In this document: one piece after another, positions 17,555 through 25,426 of the stretch
How positions within the stretch are numbered: position 1 is the first letter of the stretch
Layout: each line of letters starts with the position of its first letter
Source: Pseudoalteromonas luteoviolacea H33-S
Lineage (GTDB): Bacteria > Pseudomonadota > Gammaproteobacteria > Enterobacterales > Alteromonadaceae
Assembly: GCF_001625695.1 (NCBI RefSeq)
Contig: NZ_AUXY01000083.1
Coordinates: 1 to 64,000 of the forward strand
Direction: 5' to 3'
Length of the DNA stretch: 64,000 bases
Program-made: the position numbers and the translations under genes
Notes under the pieces: generated by a model
Told to the model about the DNA's origin: nothing
Seen by the model: only the letters and a program-made list of their open reading frames with translations
Database searches by the model: none

Positions 17555-18290
17555 GTTCCATGTTTCCTTGAGTTTTCCTAAAAACTTGTAGCTCTAAATG
17601 AAACTTCATTAATAATTAACATTATTTAAATATTAAAAATCATTGTTAAGCCGGTTTATTCACTGAAACACGAAAGTGTTAAATTCGTATTCCATAAAAT
17701 CAATAGATTATGATTAATTAAACTCGCTGTAATTGCTGGGGAGAATGATATCACTATCGTTCGCAATAATTAACATTGATCACGATAATGTTATTAAAAT
17801 AATGATATTTTCGGTCTGTAATAATTTTTAAATTGTTTTGTTTATTGCAATTTGTGCATTTACTTTATTGCGAAATTGGCTTTAATTTATTTTTTTAGAA
17901 TAAAGCACTATGCCAGTTTCATGATTGGTACATGAATTTTTGTTTTCAATTTGGGGATAAATATGTAGGAAATGTGGAGGTGAAATTTCAACGCATTACA
18001 CGAGTTGCTTTCTCCGGGTACAGAAAGTGTAAATAGGCAAATTGAAATATTGATTAAGCGTATGAATCTTAATTGTTTTTTGTAAGTTCAGGAGGTGTTC
18101 AGTTATCTTGCAATGGATCGCTTTGTGGGTGCGAGTATGACAAAAACTTGTGGCCGAAAGCTTGAATTTTACCGGTGAATTTGATTTTCATTTGTACCGA
18201 TTACCTAAAGTGGTAAAACAATAGGTAAATCGGTATTTGTTTATTTGCAATGTAAAAACTAAGATGAATTTTTTATAACTTGGTATAGTT
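17555..18290. promoter_or_regulatory. Long AT-rich intergenic region upstream of vioA
   Basis: This 736-bp gap holds the vioA promoter on the left side and the 3' end of the MATE gene on the right. Visible structure includes a 13-bp direct repeat AATAATTAACATT at 17611-17623 and 17765-17777. A 7-bp inverted repeat TAACATT/AATGTTA (17771-17793) overlaps the second copy, and a short hairpin AACAC-GAAA-GTGTT lies at 17667-17680. I see no gene and no convincing LuxR-type box. Confidence 0.45.
18195..18235. repeat. Imperfect inverted repeat downstream of the MATE gene
   Basis: TACCGATTACCTA at 18195-18207 pairs with TAGGTAAATCGGTA at 18222-18235 over 13 bp with one bulged base and a 14-base loop. 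No U-run follows on the minus strand, where MATE transcription would end. It may be a weak terminator or a protein-binding site. Confidence 0.4.
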
Positions 18291-19673
18291 CTAATTCTTT
18301 TTTATTAGTCTTTTTAGTGTGTACAGTGAAAAAGCAAGTGCAAATAGTCCGCCAGCAGTATCTGCAATCGGGAAAGACCACCATAAAGCGTCGGGATTAA
18401 ATGCATCTGGTAATACTGCCATCAATGGTAAAAGTACAATATAGGTACGTGCAGCATCCAACATAGTTGCAGGAAGTGCTCTGCCCATGCCTTGAAATAG
18501 CCCACTAGACATCATGCAAAATCCGGATAGGGCGAATGCACAAAATGAGACGAATGCGATTTGCTTACCAAGTTCGGTGACTTGCTGATCCTGAGTAAAT
18601 AATGTAATGAGCCACTGTGCGTTAAACGCGAGTATGAAGGTAACTATAAGCCCCCAACCAAAGCTCACTGCACAGGCTACTAAATAAGCTTTATATACCC
18701 GTTGATATTGGCCAGCACCATAATTGAAGCCTGCGAGTGTCTGCAAAGCAACCATCATGCCGATAATAGGCAGAAACAGGAACATATAGCTGCGTACTAA
18801 GATGCCATGGGCTGTAATGAGCGGCTCGGAGTTATTTGTAAATATGGTCGAGATTGAATATATCGTCGCAGCGAGGATCACTGAGAAACCGCCATGAGAG
18901 AGTAGTACAGGTAAACCAAGGCTTAAAATTTTGCTGTGTACCTTCAAAGGACTAAATAGTTGCTGCTTGCTAAATTGGACTTTGCTCTCTCCTTTTATTT
19001 GTAGTTGAATCGCCATGATGAGTGCGATGCTGATAGCTGCGATAGTCGCCCACGCAGCACCTGCTACTCCCCATTCGAATACAAATATAAAGACGGCATC
19101 GAGCACAATATTTAATACAGAGGCTGTTGTAAGCACTTGCATCATTGCTTTGGGGTTGCCAGAAGCCCGAAAGCCTTCTGTGATTTGATTGCATACAAAG
19201 CCAACAACCCAAAATAATACAATGGGTGTGATGTAGCTGGTGGCTTGTGCTTTTAACGCTTCAGGCACCGCTAATAAGTTAAAAATGGCGTCTAGATTAA
19301 AATAGGTTAATGAACACAGCAGCAGTGCAGACCCTGCTGCGAGTAAAAAGGAGGCTGAAAATACCTGATTTGCATCCTGTTGGCGTTTTGCGCCAAGGTA
19401 TCTAGAAATCAGTGACGCCATACCACTGCCGAGCATGGTGCTAATGGCGATTAATAGCATTTGGATTGGAAATACTGCCGAAACGGCGCCCATTGCTTGC
19501 GTGCCGATACCTTGCGATATAAAGAGTGCATCCACAAAACTGTATAACCCGCTTATTAACATCCCTAAAATTGTAGGTATTGCCAAAAAGCAAAACTGTT
19601 TAAAAATGGGCGCAGTTAGCAACGGTGACTCTTGTTGTTGTGCTAACTCAATGTCTGCTGTGGTCGTACTCAT
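18291..19673 (-). CDS. MATE family multidrug/metabolite efflux transporter
   Basis: This 460-residue inner-membrane protein has about 12 hydrophobic segments arranged as two homologous halves, typical of MATE (NorM/DinF-like) exporters driven by Na+ or H+. Recognisable features are TAPIFKQFCFLAIPTILGML at the start of TM1 and YLGAKRQQDANQVF after the first cytoplasmic loop. It lies upstream of vioA, in the same orientation but separated by 736 bp. It could export violacein intermediates or simply be a neighbour; the sequence does not decide. Confidence 0.9.
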   Translation of the reverse strand: MSTTTADIELAQQQESPLLTAPIFKQFCFLAIPTILGMLISGLYSFVDALFISQGIGTQAMGAVSAVFPIQMLLIAISTMLGSGMASLISRYLGAKRQQDANQVFSASFLLAAGSALLLCSLTYFNLDAIFNLLAVPEALKAQATSYITPIVLFWVVGFVCNQITEGFRASGNPKAMMQVLTTASVLNIVLDAVFIFVFEWGVAGAAWATIAAISIALIMAIQLQIKGESKVQFSKQQLFSPLKVHSKILSLGLPVLLSHGGFSVILAATIYSISTIFTNNSEPLITAHGILVRSYMFLFLPIIGMMVALQTLAGFNYGAGQYQRVYKAYLVACAVSFGWGLIVTFILAFNAQWLITLFTQDQQVTELGKQIAFVSFCAFALSGFCMMSSGLFQGMGRALPATMLDAARTYIVLLPLMAVLPDAFNPDALWWSFPIADTAGGLFALAFSLYTLKRLIKKN

Positions 19674-19931
19674 AGATTATCCTTGTGAACTGTTGATTGC
19701 TTTCGCTAGTGTACTGAAAAAAATTTAATAAAGTTAATGGTTTGTATGATTAATTTTAATATTGTTGTTTTTTGATTGTTTGGTTGAGGGTTATAAAAAC
19801 GGATGACTGATAAAGCTTGATGATTATGCGGTGTACTTTTTATGACTATTTATCTAATACGCCGAGTTTAAGCCAATCTTAGCGTGAATACCTGTTGCTA
19901 ATTAAAGCCCGTTTCTATATTTTATAGTGAT

Positions 19932-19944
19932 GTTATATTGTATC
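19932..19944. promoter_or_regulatory. Possible Zur-like site before merC-like gene
   Basis: GTTATATTGTATC is an imperfect palindrome resembling the core of gammaproteobacterial Zur boxes (GTTATAnTATAAC). It lies 18 bases before the start codon of a MerC-family gene, a family sometimes placed under zinc control. The match is partial, so the call is tentative. Confidence 0.3.
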
Positions 19945-19961
19945 TTTATTGAGAGGGTTAA

Positions 19962-20357
19962 ATGCTAGGTAGTTTTCAACAAACTGGAGATAGAGTGTCT
20001 ATAGGGCTTGCTTTTTTGTGTTTAGCTCACTGTCTCGTTTTACCTGTTGTTGTTTTAGCATTGCCGTTTGTAGCGACAAGTTTTTTGCAAGAGGAAGCTT
20101 TTCATCAAATGTTGCTATTTGGAGTGTTAATTACCAGTATTGTCGCTTTATATAGTGGATGTAAATCCCATCAAAAGTGGAAAATATTTTACAGTGGTAT
20201 TTTTGGACTCGTTGTTTTGAGTGTTGCTGCATTTTTTGGACATGATTTACTCGGTGATGCAGGAGAGACTATTTTGACTGTTGTAGGCAGTTTGGTCGTT
20301 GCATATAGTCACCTCATCAATATTAAGACATGTAGAAGTGATGAGTGTCGCAGTTAA
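19962..20357 (+). CDS. MerC-domain membrane protein
   Basis: The 131-residue protein has four predicted transmembrane segments. Its N-terminal motif DRVSIGLAFLCLAHCLVLPV, with a Cys on either side of the LAH segment, is characteristic of MerC-family heavy-metal transport proteins. A C-terminal soluble tail has two further cysteines (KTCRSDEC). MerC moves Hg(II) in mercury operons, but no merA, merT or merP is present. Stand-alone chromosomal MerC proteins are more often linked with zinc or general metal homeostasis. The start has GAGAGGG upstream. Confidence 0.8.
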   Translation: MLGSFQQTGDRVSIGLAFLCLAHCLVLPVVVLALPFVATSFLQEEAFHQMLLFGVLITSIVALYSGCKSHQKWKIFYSGIFGLVVLSVAAFFGHDLLGDAGETILTVVGSLVVAYSHLINIKTCRSDECRS

Positions 20358-20373
20358 GTTATGTATCTTATCG

Positions 20374-20401
20374 TTGGGTTACTTGTCTTGGTATCCCAAC
20401 T
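20374..20401 (+). terminator. Weak hairpin after merC-like gene
   Basis: GTTGGG at 20374 pairs with CCCAAC ending at 20401, with extra inner pairs, 17 bases after the stop codon. There is no clear T-run, so termination is possible but unproven. Confidence 0.35.
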
Positions 20402-20427
20402 AACTCTTCAAGTTTGGTTGCATTCTC

Positions 20428-20453
20428 AAATATATAGTGACAAATATATAGTA
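20428..20453. repeat. Tandem 12-bp direct repeat upstream of the hybrid kinase
   Basis: CAAATATATAGT occurs at 20428-20439 and again at 20442-20453, separated by GA. It lies about 150 bp before the hybrid kinase start and could be a tandem operator or a chance AT-rich repeat. Confidence 0.5.
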
Positions 20454-20604
20454 AATAGGTGATTTAAACACTATGTACTATGCTCAATGCATTGGCAACT
20501 TTGTTGGAGTGTGCATTGACTAAAACTTTCCCGCTTATTCAAGCCTCTACCTTGTGGGCTGTCACTATCGTAACGACGTCAAAGTTCGCTATTGGTAATA
20601 GATA

Positions 20605-23600
20605 GTGCATTTGTTTAGTAAATTTGTTCGTATTCCTATCGCGCTTAAAATTTTTGTCGTGGTGGTGTTTGGTTTACTCGCACAAGCGGCTACGCTGCAA
20701 TTATTTACGCTCAAGCAAACGACCGATAACCATTTAGCGACACGTATTGATGAAGTCAGCAGTCTGTTTGTACAAGCAAAGTCAGCGATTGCATTTATGA
20801 TTTCTGAAAACAGACAGGATGCAGTGGAAGAGTACTTGAGTTTAATGAAAACCCACTCGGATGTGGCCATTGCTTTGGTCTTTGACAGACAAGGTGCTGT
20901 AGAGACCACTACGCATAATCATTATCAAGGCAGCTCAATAGAACAAGTTTTACATGATTTTGAGCTCTCTGATGATTACCTGCAACAAATATTAATGTCC
21001 AAAGTGGATTTTAAGGCGTACGATGAAAAATCAAAAAGGCTCGTATTAGCAGGCACGATTGATCATTTTAATACCAATCAAACTCAGAAACACTTGTTGA
21101 TATTGGCTGATTATTCAAAAGCCGCAAGGTATATCCACAATTCTACGATGCACGCATTCACCCCATTGTTCGTTATTATGTTGATCACAGCACTATTGGT
21201 TGCAGTGATTTTTCATGTCTCAATTCAAAAGCGATTACAGAAAATATTTCGTCACTTTGATACTTATAACTCTAAAGAAGGGGCAACTTTGATAGAGATA
21301 AATGGTATGGATGAGATCAGTGAATTAGCGAGAAGGAGCAATCAATTATTTCAAGACCTTGCCAGTAGCCATGCGGCCACCAAAGAGCAAAAAGACTACT
21401 TTCAAGCTTTGTTTGAAGGCATTACGGATGCCGTTGTCATTGTGGATGAAAAAGGGCAGATTTTAGATATTAACCACATTGCGCTTGCCTATTTATCTGA
21501 ACAACCTGATAAATTTGCACAGTTTAATGCGCATTTTAAGTTATCTCATTCTTGCGATGAATCTCAGCTCTTGAGTTTGTCGATTGAGGCTGAACGAAAC
21601 CGTGGACAGAGTAGTAAAAGCTTTTGGTTATATGAGGGAAAATGGCATGCTATTAACTTGTCAGTGACTAAGCTAAATATGAAAAAGCAGGTGCTGACAT
21701 GTTATTTGGTTGCTTTTGTCGATCAGCAAAAAGAGTTTGAGTTAAACCTACAGCTACAGCTAAGTGAGCGTAAGTTTTACTCTATAATAGAAAATATTCC
21801 AGAGAGTGTGTTTTTACTGCAAGAAAACGGTGAAATAGCATATTTAAACAGCCAACTGAAACAGTTTTTATCAATAGAAAAACCGATAAAAGAAGCTGCC
21901 CACTTATTCCAGGCATGTCCTAAAAATATTGCTGAATTTATTATGCAGCGGATGGAGTCAGTCATGCGTGGTGAGAGTTATATTCGAGAAGAAGTGCACT
22001 ATAAGCACAAGGGAGAAACTTTTTACAGTGCAATTACGCTTTTCCCAATTGTGAAAAGATCGGATAGTAAATATGCCATGGCCGGCGTCATCTCGGATAT
22101 AACAAATCAAAAACGCACGGATCATACACTACAGCAAACCCAAAAAAGATTGGCAGGGCTTGTTAGGCATGCACCACTGGCAATTATTGAATGGGATAAA
22201 TCGCTAACCATTGTATTTTGTAATCAAGCCGCATCTACGTTATTTGGCGTAGAGCAAAGTCGCTTAATTGATAGCAACTTATCTGAAGTGGTGACATCTG
22301 AATTTAATACTGAACTGGAAAATTACCTACTAAGTACTATTTCAAATGAGCAATCAGCAAAGCAGCTTATAGCCATTACAGACGCACAAGGGCAGCAAAG
22401 AGTCACTGAATGGCAAAGCTTTATGGTGTTTGATAGTCCAAACGAAGCGCCCCGTTATGCCTCTTTGGTGTCTGATATCACGATGCTTCACGAAGTGATT
22501 GAATCATTGGAGTTAAAAGAAGCTGAAAAAGATGAAGTGTTACAGTCGATGGTGGATCCTGTGATCACCATCAATGATAAAGGGCAGGTTTTAACATTTA
22601 ACAAAGCGGCGGAGGCTGCATTTCAATATCACGCTGATCATGTGATCGGAAAAAATGTGAAAATGTTGATGCCCGATGAGTTTGCGATGCATCACGATAC
22701 ATTTATATCTAATTACATGACGACAGGGCATAAGCAAGTCATTGGTATTGGGCGACAGGTCTTTGGGCAGCGTGCCGATAGCAGTGTTTTTCCAATGCAC
22801 CTATCTATCAGCGAGCTTCCTCTCATGCCAAATGGTGTAAGGCGGTTTATTGGTAACTGTGTTGATCTTACAAATATTAAAGAAAAAGAAGAGCAACTGA
22901 GGCGGTCAATGAAAATGGACGCACTCGGTAAACTGACCGGTGGAATTGCTCATGATTTTAACAACCTGATTGGTATTATGCTTGGTTACAGCGACATAAT
23001 TTTAATGCAAGAGTCTTTAGATGAGGATACTCAAAGTCATGCTAAAGCGATTGTTAAAGCGGGGGAGCGGGCTACCAATTTGACGCAAAAACTGCTGAAT
23101 TTCTCAAGAAAAGAAAGTGAGCTCACAGAAATATTTTGTTTGAATAATGCATTATTGGATAGCCGCGAGTTATTAGAAAAATCACTTAAAGCGGATGTTA
23201 AATTAGATTTTTCTTTGCATGAGGAATTGCCCAATGTCAGAGTTGATAAGCATGACTTTGATGACATGATATTGAATTTAGTTATAAACAGTGTGCACGC
23301 GATTGAAGAAGCAGGTAGTGTGACTGTGGCGACGTCAATACACTGGTATCAAAATGACTTTATTAGTGCCTCCCCTAGCTTACATGTGAGGTGTGATGTT
23401 GCCGATACGGGGGTGGGCATTCCAAAAGAGTACTTAGATAGTATTTTCGATCCTTTCTTTTCTACAAAAGGGGACAAGGGCACTGGCTTAGGCTTGAGTC
23501 AGGTTTATGCATTTATCCAGCGTAGTAAAGGACAAGTTGAAGTGAAAACCAGCGACCAAGGGACGCAATTCTCAATTTACTTTCCTGTAATAGACTCAGA

Positions 23601-24012
23601 GATAAAGCAAAGCAAAGAAGTAAACATTGCATCAAATCAGGTAAGCCATAAGCTGAGTAAGATCTTGGTTGTTGATGATGAGTTGTCACTTGCAGATGTG
23701 GTGGCGAAACTGCTGCGCCAAGCTGGGCACCAAGTCGATATTTTTGAAAGTGGCACTGAAGCGCTTCAGGCCATGGAAGTGACACACTATGATTTACTTA
23801 TTTCAGATGTGCTCATGCCTGAGTTAAATGGGTTTAGTCTGGCTAAAAGAGCTGTCGCAAAATATCCAGATATTAAAATTCAAATGATAAGTGGGTATGT
23901 GGATGTTGAACAAGTAACGGACTTTAATCCAAATTTATATGAAAGCTTACTGCGAAAGCCGTTTCGCCCACAGGAGTTACTCAATAGAGTGGCACTGTTG
24001 AGCTCAAAATAG
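20605..24012 (+). CDS. Hybrid PAS sensor histidine kinase with C-terminal receiver
   Basis: This 1135-residue inner-membrane signalling protein has TM1 (about 11-31), a periplasmic sensor region of about 140 residues and TM2 (about 188-205). Several PAS/PAC segments follow (ALFEGITDAVVIVDE, IIENIPESVFLLQENG, VRHAPLAIIEWDK, SMVDPVITINDKGQ). Then come the HisKA dimerisation helix with phospho-accepting His in GGIAHDFNNLIGIM, an HATPase with NLVINSVHAIEEAG and GTGLGLSQVYAFI, and a receiver domain (VVDDE, SDVLMPELNG, RKPF). The start is a GTG at 20605 with no strong ribosome binding site. Its 3' end overlaps the 3' end of the convergent response regulator gene by 9 bp. The signal is unknown. Confidence 0.93.
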   Translation: MHLFSKFVRIPIALKIFVVVVFGLLAQAATLQLFTLKQTTDNHLATRIDEVSSLFVQAKSAIAFMISENRQDAVEEYLSLMKTHSDVAIALVFDRQGAVETTTHNHYQGSSIEQVLHDFELSDDYLQQILMSKVDFKAYDEKSKRLVLAGTIDHFNTNQTQKHLLILADYSKAARYIHNSTMHAFTPLFVIMLITALLVAVIFHVSIQKRLQKIFRHFDTYNSKEGATLIEINGMDEISELARRSNQLFQDLASSHAATKEQKDYFQALFEGITDAVVIVDEKGQILDINHIALAYLSEQPDKFAQFNAHFKLSHSCDESQLLSLSIEAERNRGQSSKSFWLYEGKWHAINLSVTKLNMKKQVLTCYLVAFVDQQKEFELNLQLQLSERKFYSIIENIPESVFLLQENGEIAYLNSQLKQFLSIEKPIKEAAHLFQACPKNIAEFIMQRMESVMRGESYIREEVHYKHKGETFYSAITLFPIVKRSDSKYAMAGVISDITNQKRTDHTLQQTQKRLAGLVRHAPLAIIEWDKSLTIVFCNQAASTLFGVEQSRLIDSNLSEVVTSEFNTELENYLLSTISNEQSAKQLIAITDAQGQQRVTEWQSFMVFDSPNEAPRYASLVSDITMLHEVIESLELKEAEKDEVLQSMVDPVITINDKGQVLTFNKAAEAAFQYHADHVIGKNVKMLMPDEFAMHHDTFISNYMTTGHKQVIGIGRQVFGQRADSSVFPMHLSISELPLMPNGVRRFIGNCVDLTNIKEKEEQLRRSMKMDALGKLTGGIAHDFNNLIGIMLGYSDIILMQESLDEDTQSHAKAIVKAGERATNLTQKLLNFSRKESELTEIFCLNNALLDSRELLEKSLKADVKLDFSLHEELPNVRVDKHDFDDMILNLVINSVHAIEEAGSVTVATSIHWYQNDFISASPSLHVRCDVADTGVGIPKEYLDSIFDPFFSTKGDKGTGLGLSQVYAFIQRSKGQVEVKTSDQGTQFSIYFPVIDSEIKQSKEVNIASNQVSHKLSKILVVDDELSLADVVAKLLRQAGHQVDIFESGTEALQAMEVTHYDLLISDVLMPELNGFSLAKRAVAKYPDIKIQMISGYVDVEQVTDFNPNLYESLLRKPFRPQELLNRVALLSSK

Positions 24013-25173
24013 CTCAGGTTTTGTGGTGTTTAAATCGATATGCGTGTCACTTTCAGGTGCGGATATTTTTTCCATGGCAAAGTACTTGTCAGTTTGCTCA
24101 ATGACACTCGTCAGGTTTGATTTAAGCAAGTCCATTTTTGGTTCAAGGGCACTGAGTTTTTTTGCTTCTTTGGCGATCAGGTTAGCAATAAAAAGTTCTT
24201 GTTCTTCGGTTAAGTCGAGAATATGAAAGCTCGATGATATTTGCTGATTTAGATCGTTCGTTACATCAAGAATTAAGCTTTTATATTCGTCAGAAATGTT
24301 TTGCAATGAGCTTATACCGCTAGAGATGTCTAACACAATTTGCTCCATCGCTTGCTGTCGACCCAAATCTAGCAGTTTAGACTCAACGCCTTCTATAATG
24401 GCGACGGAGATATCTTGTATTGCACCGCTTTCCTCAGGTGATTCAGGCATGTTTTTAATTAAAAAAGACACATGTTTTTCGTTGACAATCAAGCGTCTGC
24501 CAAAGTGGTGTAAACGGCCTTTTGTGCATAGCAGCTCAAATATATTTTGTTCAATTGGACTAATTTGTGTACCAGCTGGACCGTAAAAATGCATTTGCTC
24601 TTGCTTTATCATGATACTGCTGAGCATGCCTAGTTGCTTCATCGTCGAAAAAAACTGATTCACGACTTGCTGTAGATCATTGCATTGATTAAGCAGTTTA
24701 AAAAACTGCATGACTAGGCTGTAGTGAGACGCCTGCTGCATTGATGACATGGCAAGGGTTATTGATTCTTGCTCACTGGCTTTAAGTAGGGTCTGAGATT
24801 GAATAAATTCACTGACTTTTTGGACTTTGGTGACCAGCTCTTTCATTTGAAAAGGTTTGGCAATGAAGTCATCTGCACCCACATCAAAGGCACGCAGTCT
24901 CATATCCAAGTTGTTGTATCCAGAGACTAAAAACACCGCGCAGTGAGTTGGTGATAGTTCGGTCTTAATTTTTTCGCATGCCGCTAAGCCATCTATACCA
25001 GGCATACTGATATCCATTAAGACCACTTGAGGGGTAAAGTTGTCGAGTATGTCATAAGCTTCACTGGCTGATGCTGCCTGTTCACACACAAAGAAAGGTT
25101 TTAATGCCGCACTTATCATGTCTCTTACTGCTTGCTCATCGTCAACTATGAGCACCTTTGCTTTGTCTGTCAT
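24004..25173 (-). CDS. Response regulator: receiver plus uncharacterised C-terminal region
   Basis: The 389-residue protein has a receiver domain (about 6-125: LIVDDE, phospho-Asp in VLMDISMPGIDG, Lys in IAKPF). The C-terminal region of about 260 residues contains no HTH, GGDEF, EAL, HD-GYP or kinase motif that I can recognise. It shares layout and local similarity with the regulator at 46560-47672 (QASHYSLVMQFF here, ATHYCSDLEVLQKIF there), and the middle resembles a GAF-like sensor, so the two are paralogues. It converges on and overlaps the hybrid kinase gene by 9 bp, which suggests a functional pairing. The output activity is unknown. Confidence 0.85.
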   Translation of the reverse strand: MTDKAKVLIVDDEQAVRDMISAALKPFFVCEQAASASEAYDILDNFTPQVVLMDISMPGIDGLAACEKIKTELSPTHCAVFLVSGYNNLDMRLRAFDVGADDFIAKPFQMKELVTKVQKVSEFIQSQTLLKASEQESITLAMSSMQQASHYSLVMQFFKLLNQCNDLQQVVNQFFSTMKQLGMLSSIMIKQEQMHFYGPAGTQISPIEQNIFELLCTKGRLHHFGRRLIVNEKHVSFLIKNMPESPEESGAIQDISVAIIEGVESKLLDLGRQQAMEQIVLDISSGISSLQNISDEYKSLILDVTNDLNQQISSSFHILDLTEEQELFIANLIAKEAKKLSALEPKMDLLKSNLTSVIEQTDKYFAMEKISAPESDTHIDLNTTKPELF

Positions 25174-25392
25174 CGTACACCTACTCCTGCACTAAATTGT
25201 ACTAGATAGTTAAACTTATTAACTCTCATCAGCATAGTGTACAACGGTATAATCTGCTAAGTATTCAGGATTGATTATTGGATTAAATATTTATGCTAGA
25301 TATATAAAAGGCTGCGAGTTTTTGGTTAAAAGGTGCTTGAGGATATAAACAATTTACTGAAAGAGGAGGACGGTGGGTTGGACTGTGTAAGG

Positions 25393-25416
25393 GAGTGAGC
25401 ACACTCATGCTCACTC
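25393..25416 (-). terminator. Hairpin downstream of the secreted metalloprotease gene
   Basis: A perfect 9-bp stem GAGTGAGCA / TGCTCACTC with a 6-base loop lies 10 bases beyond the stop codon. No strong T-run follows, so it is a possible rather than certain terminator. Confidence 0.5.
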
Positions 25417-25426
25417 AAGTTGAAGC

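Noticed and set aside
18108-18140. A short TTG-start frame with two Trp codons after an AGGAGG in the vioA-MATE gap, as a possible second Trp leader peptide.
   Set aside because: It lies on the plus strand, opposite to the vio operon and the MATE gene, its spacing to AGGAGG is long (12 bases), and no gene follows it in that direction.
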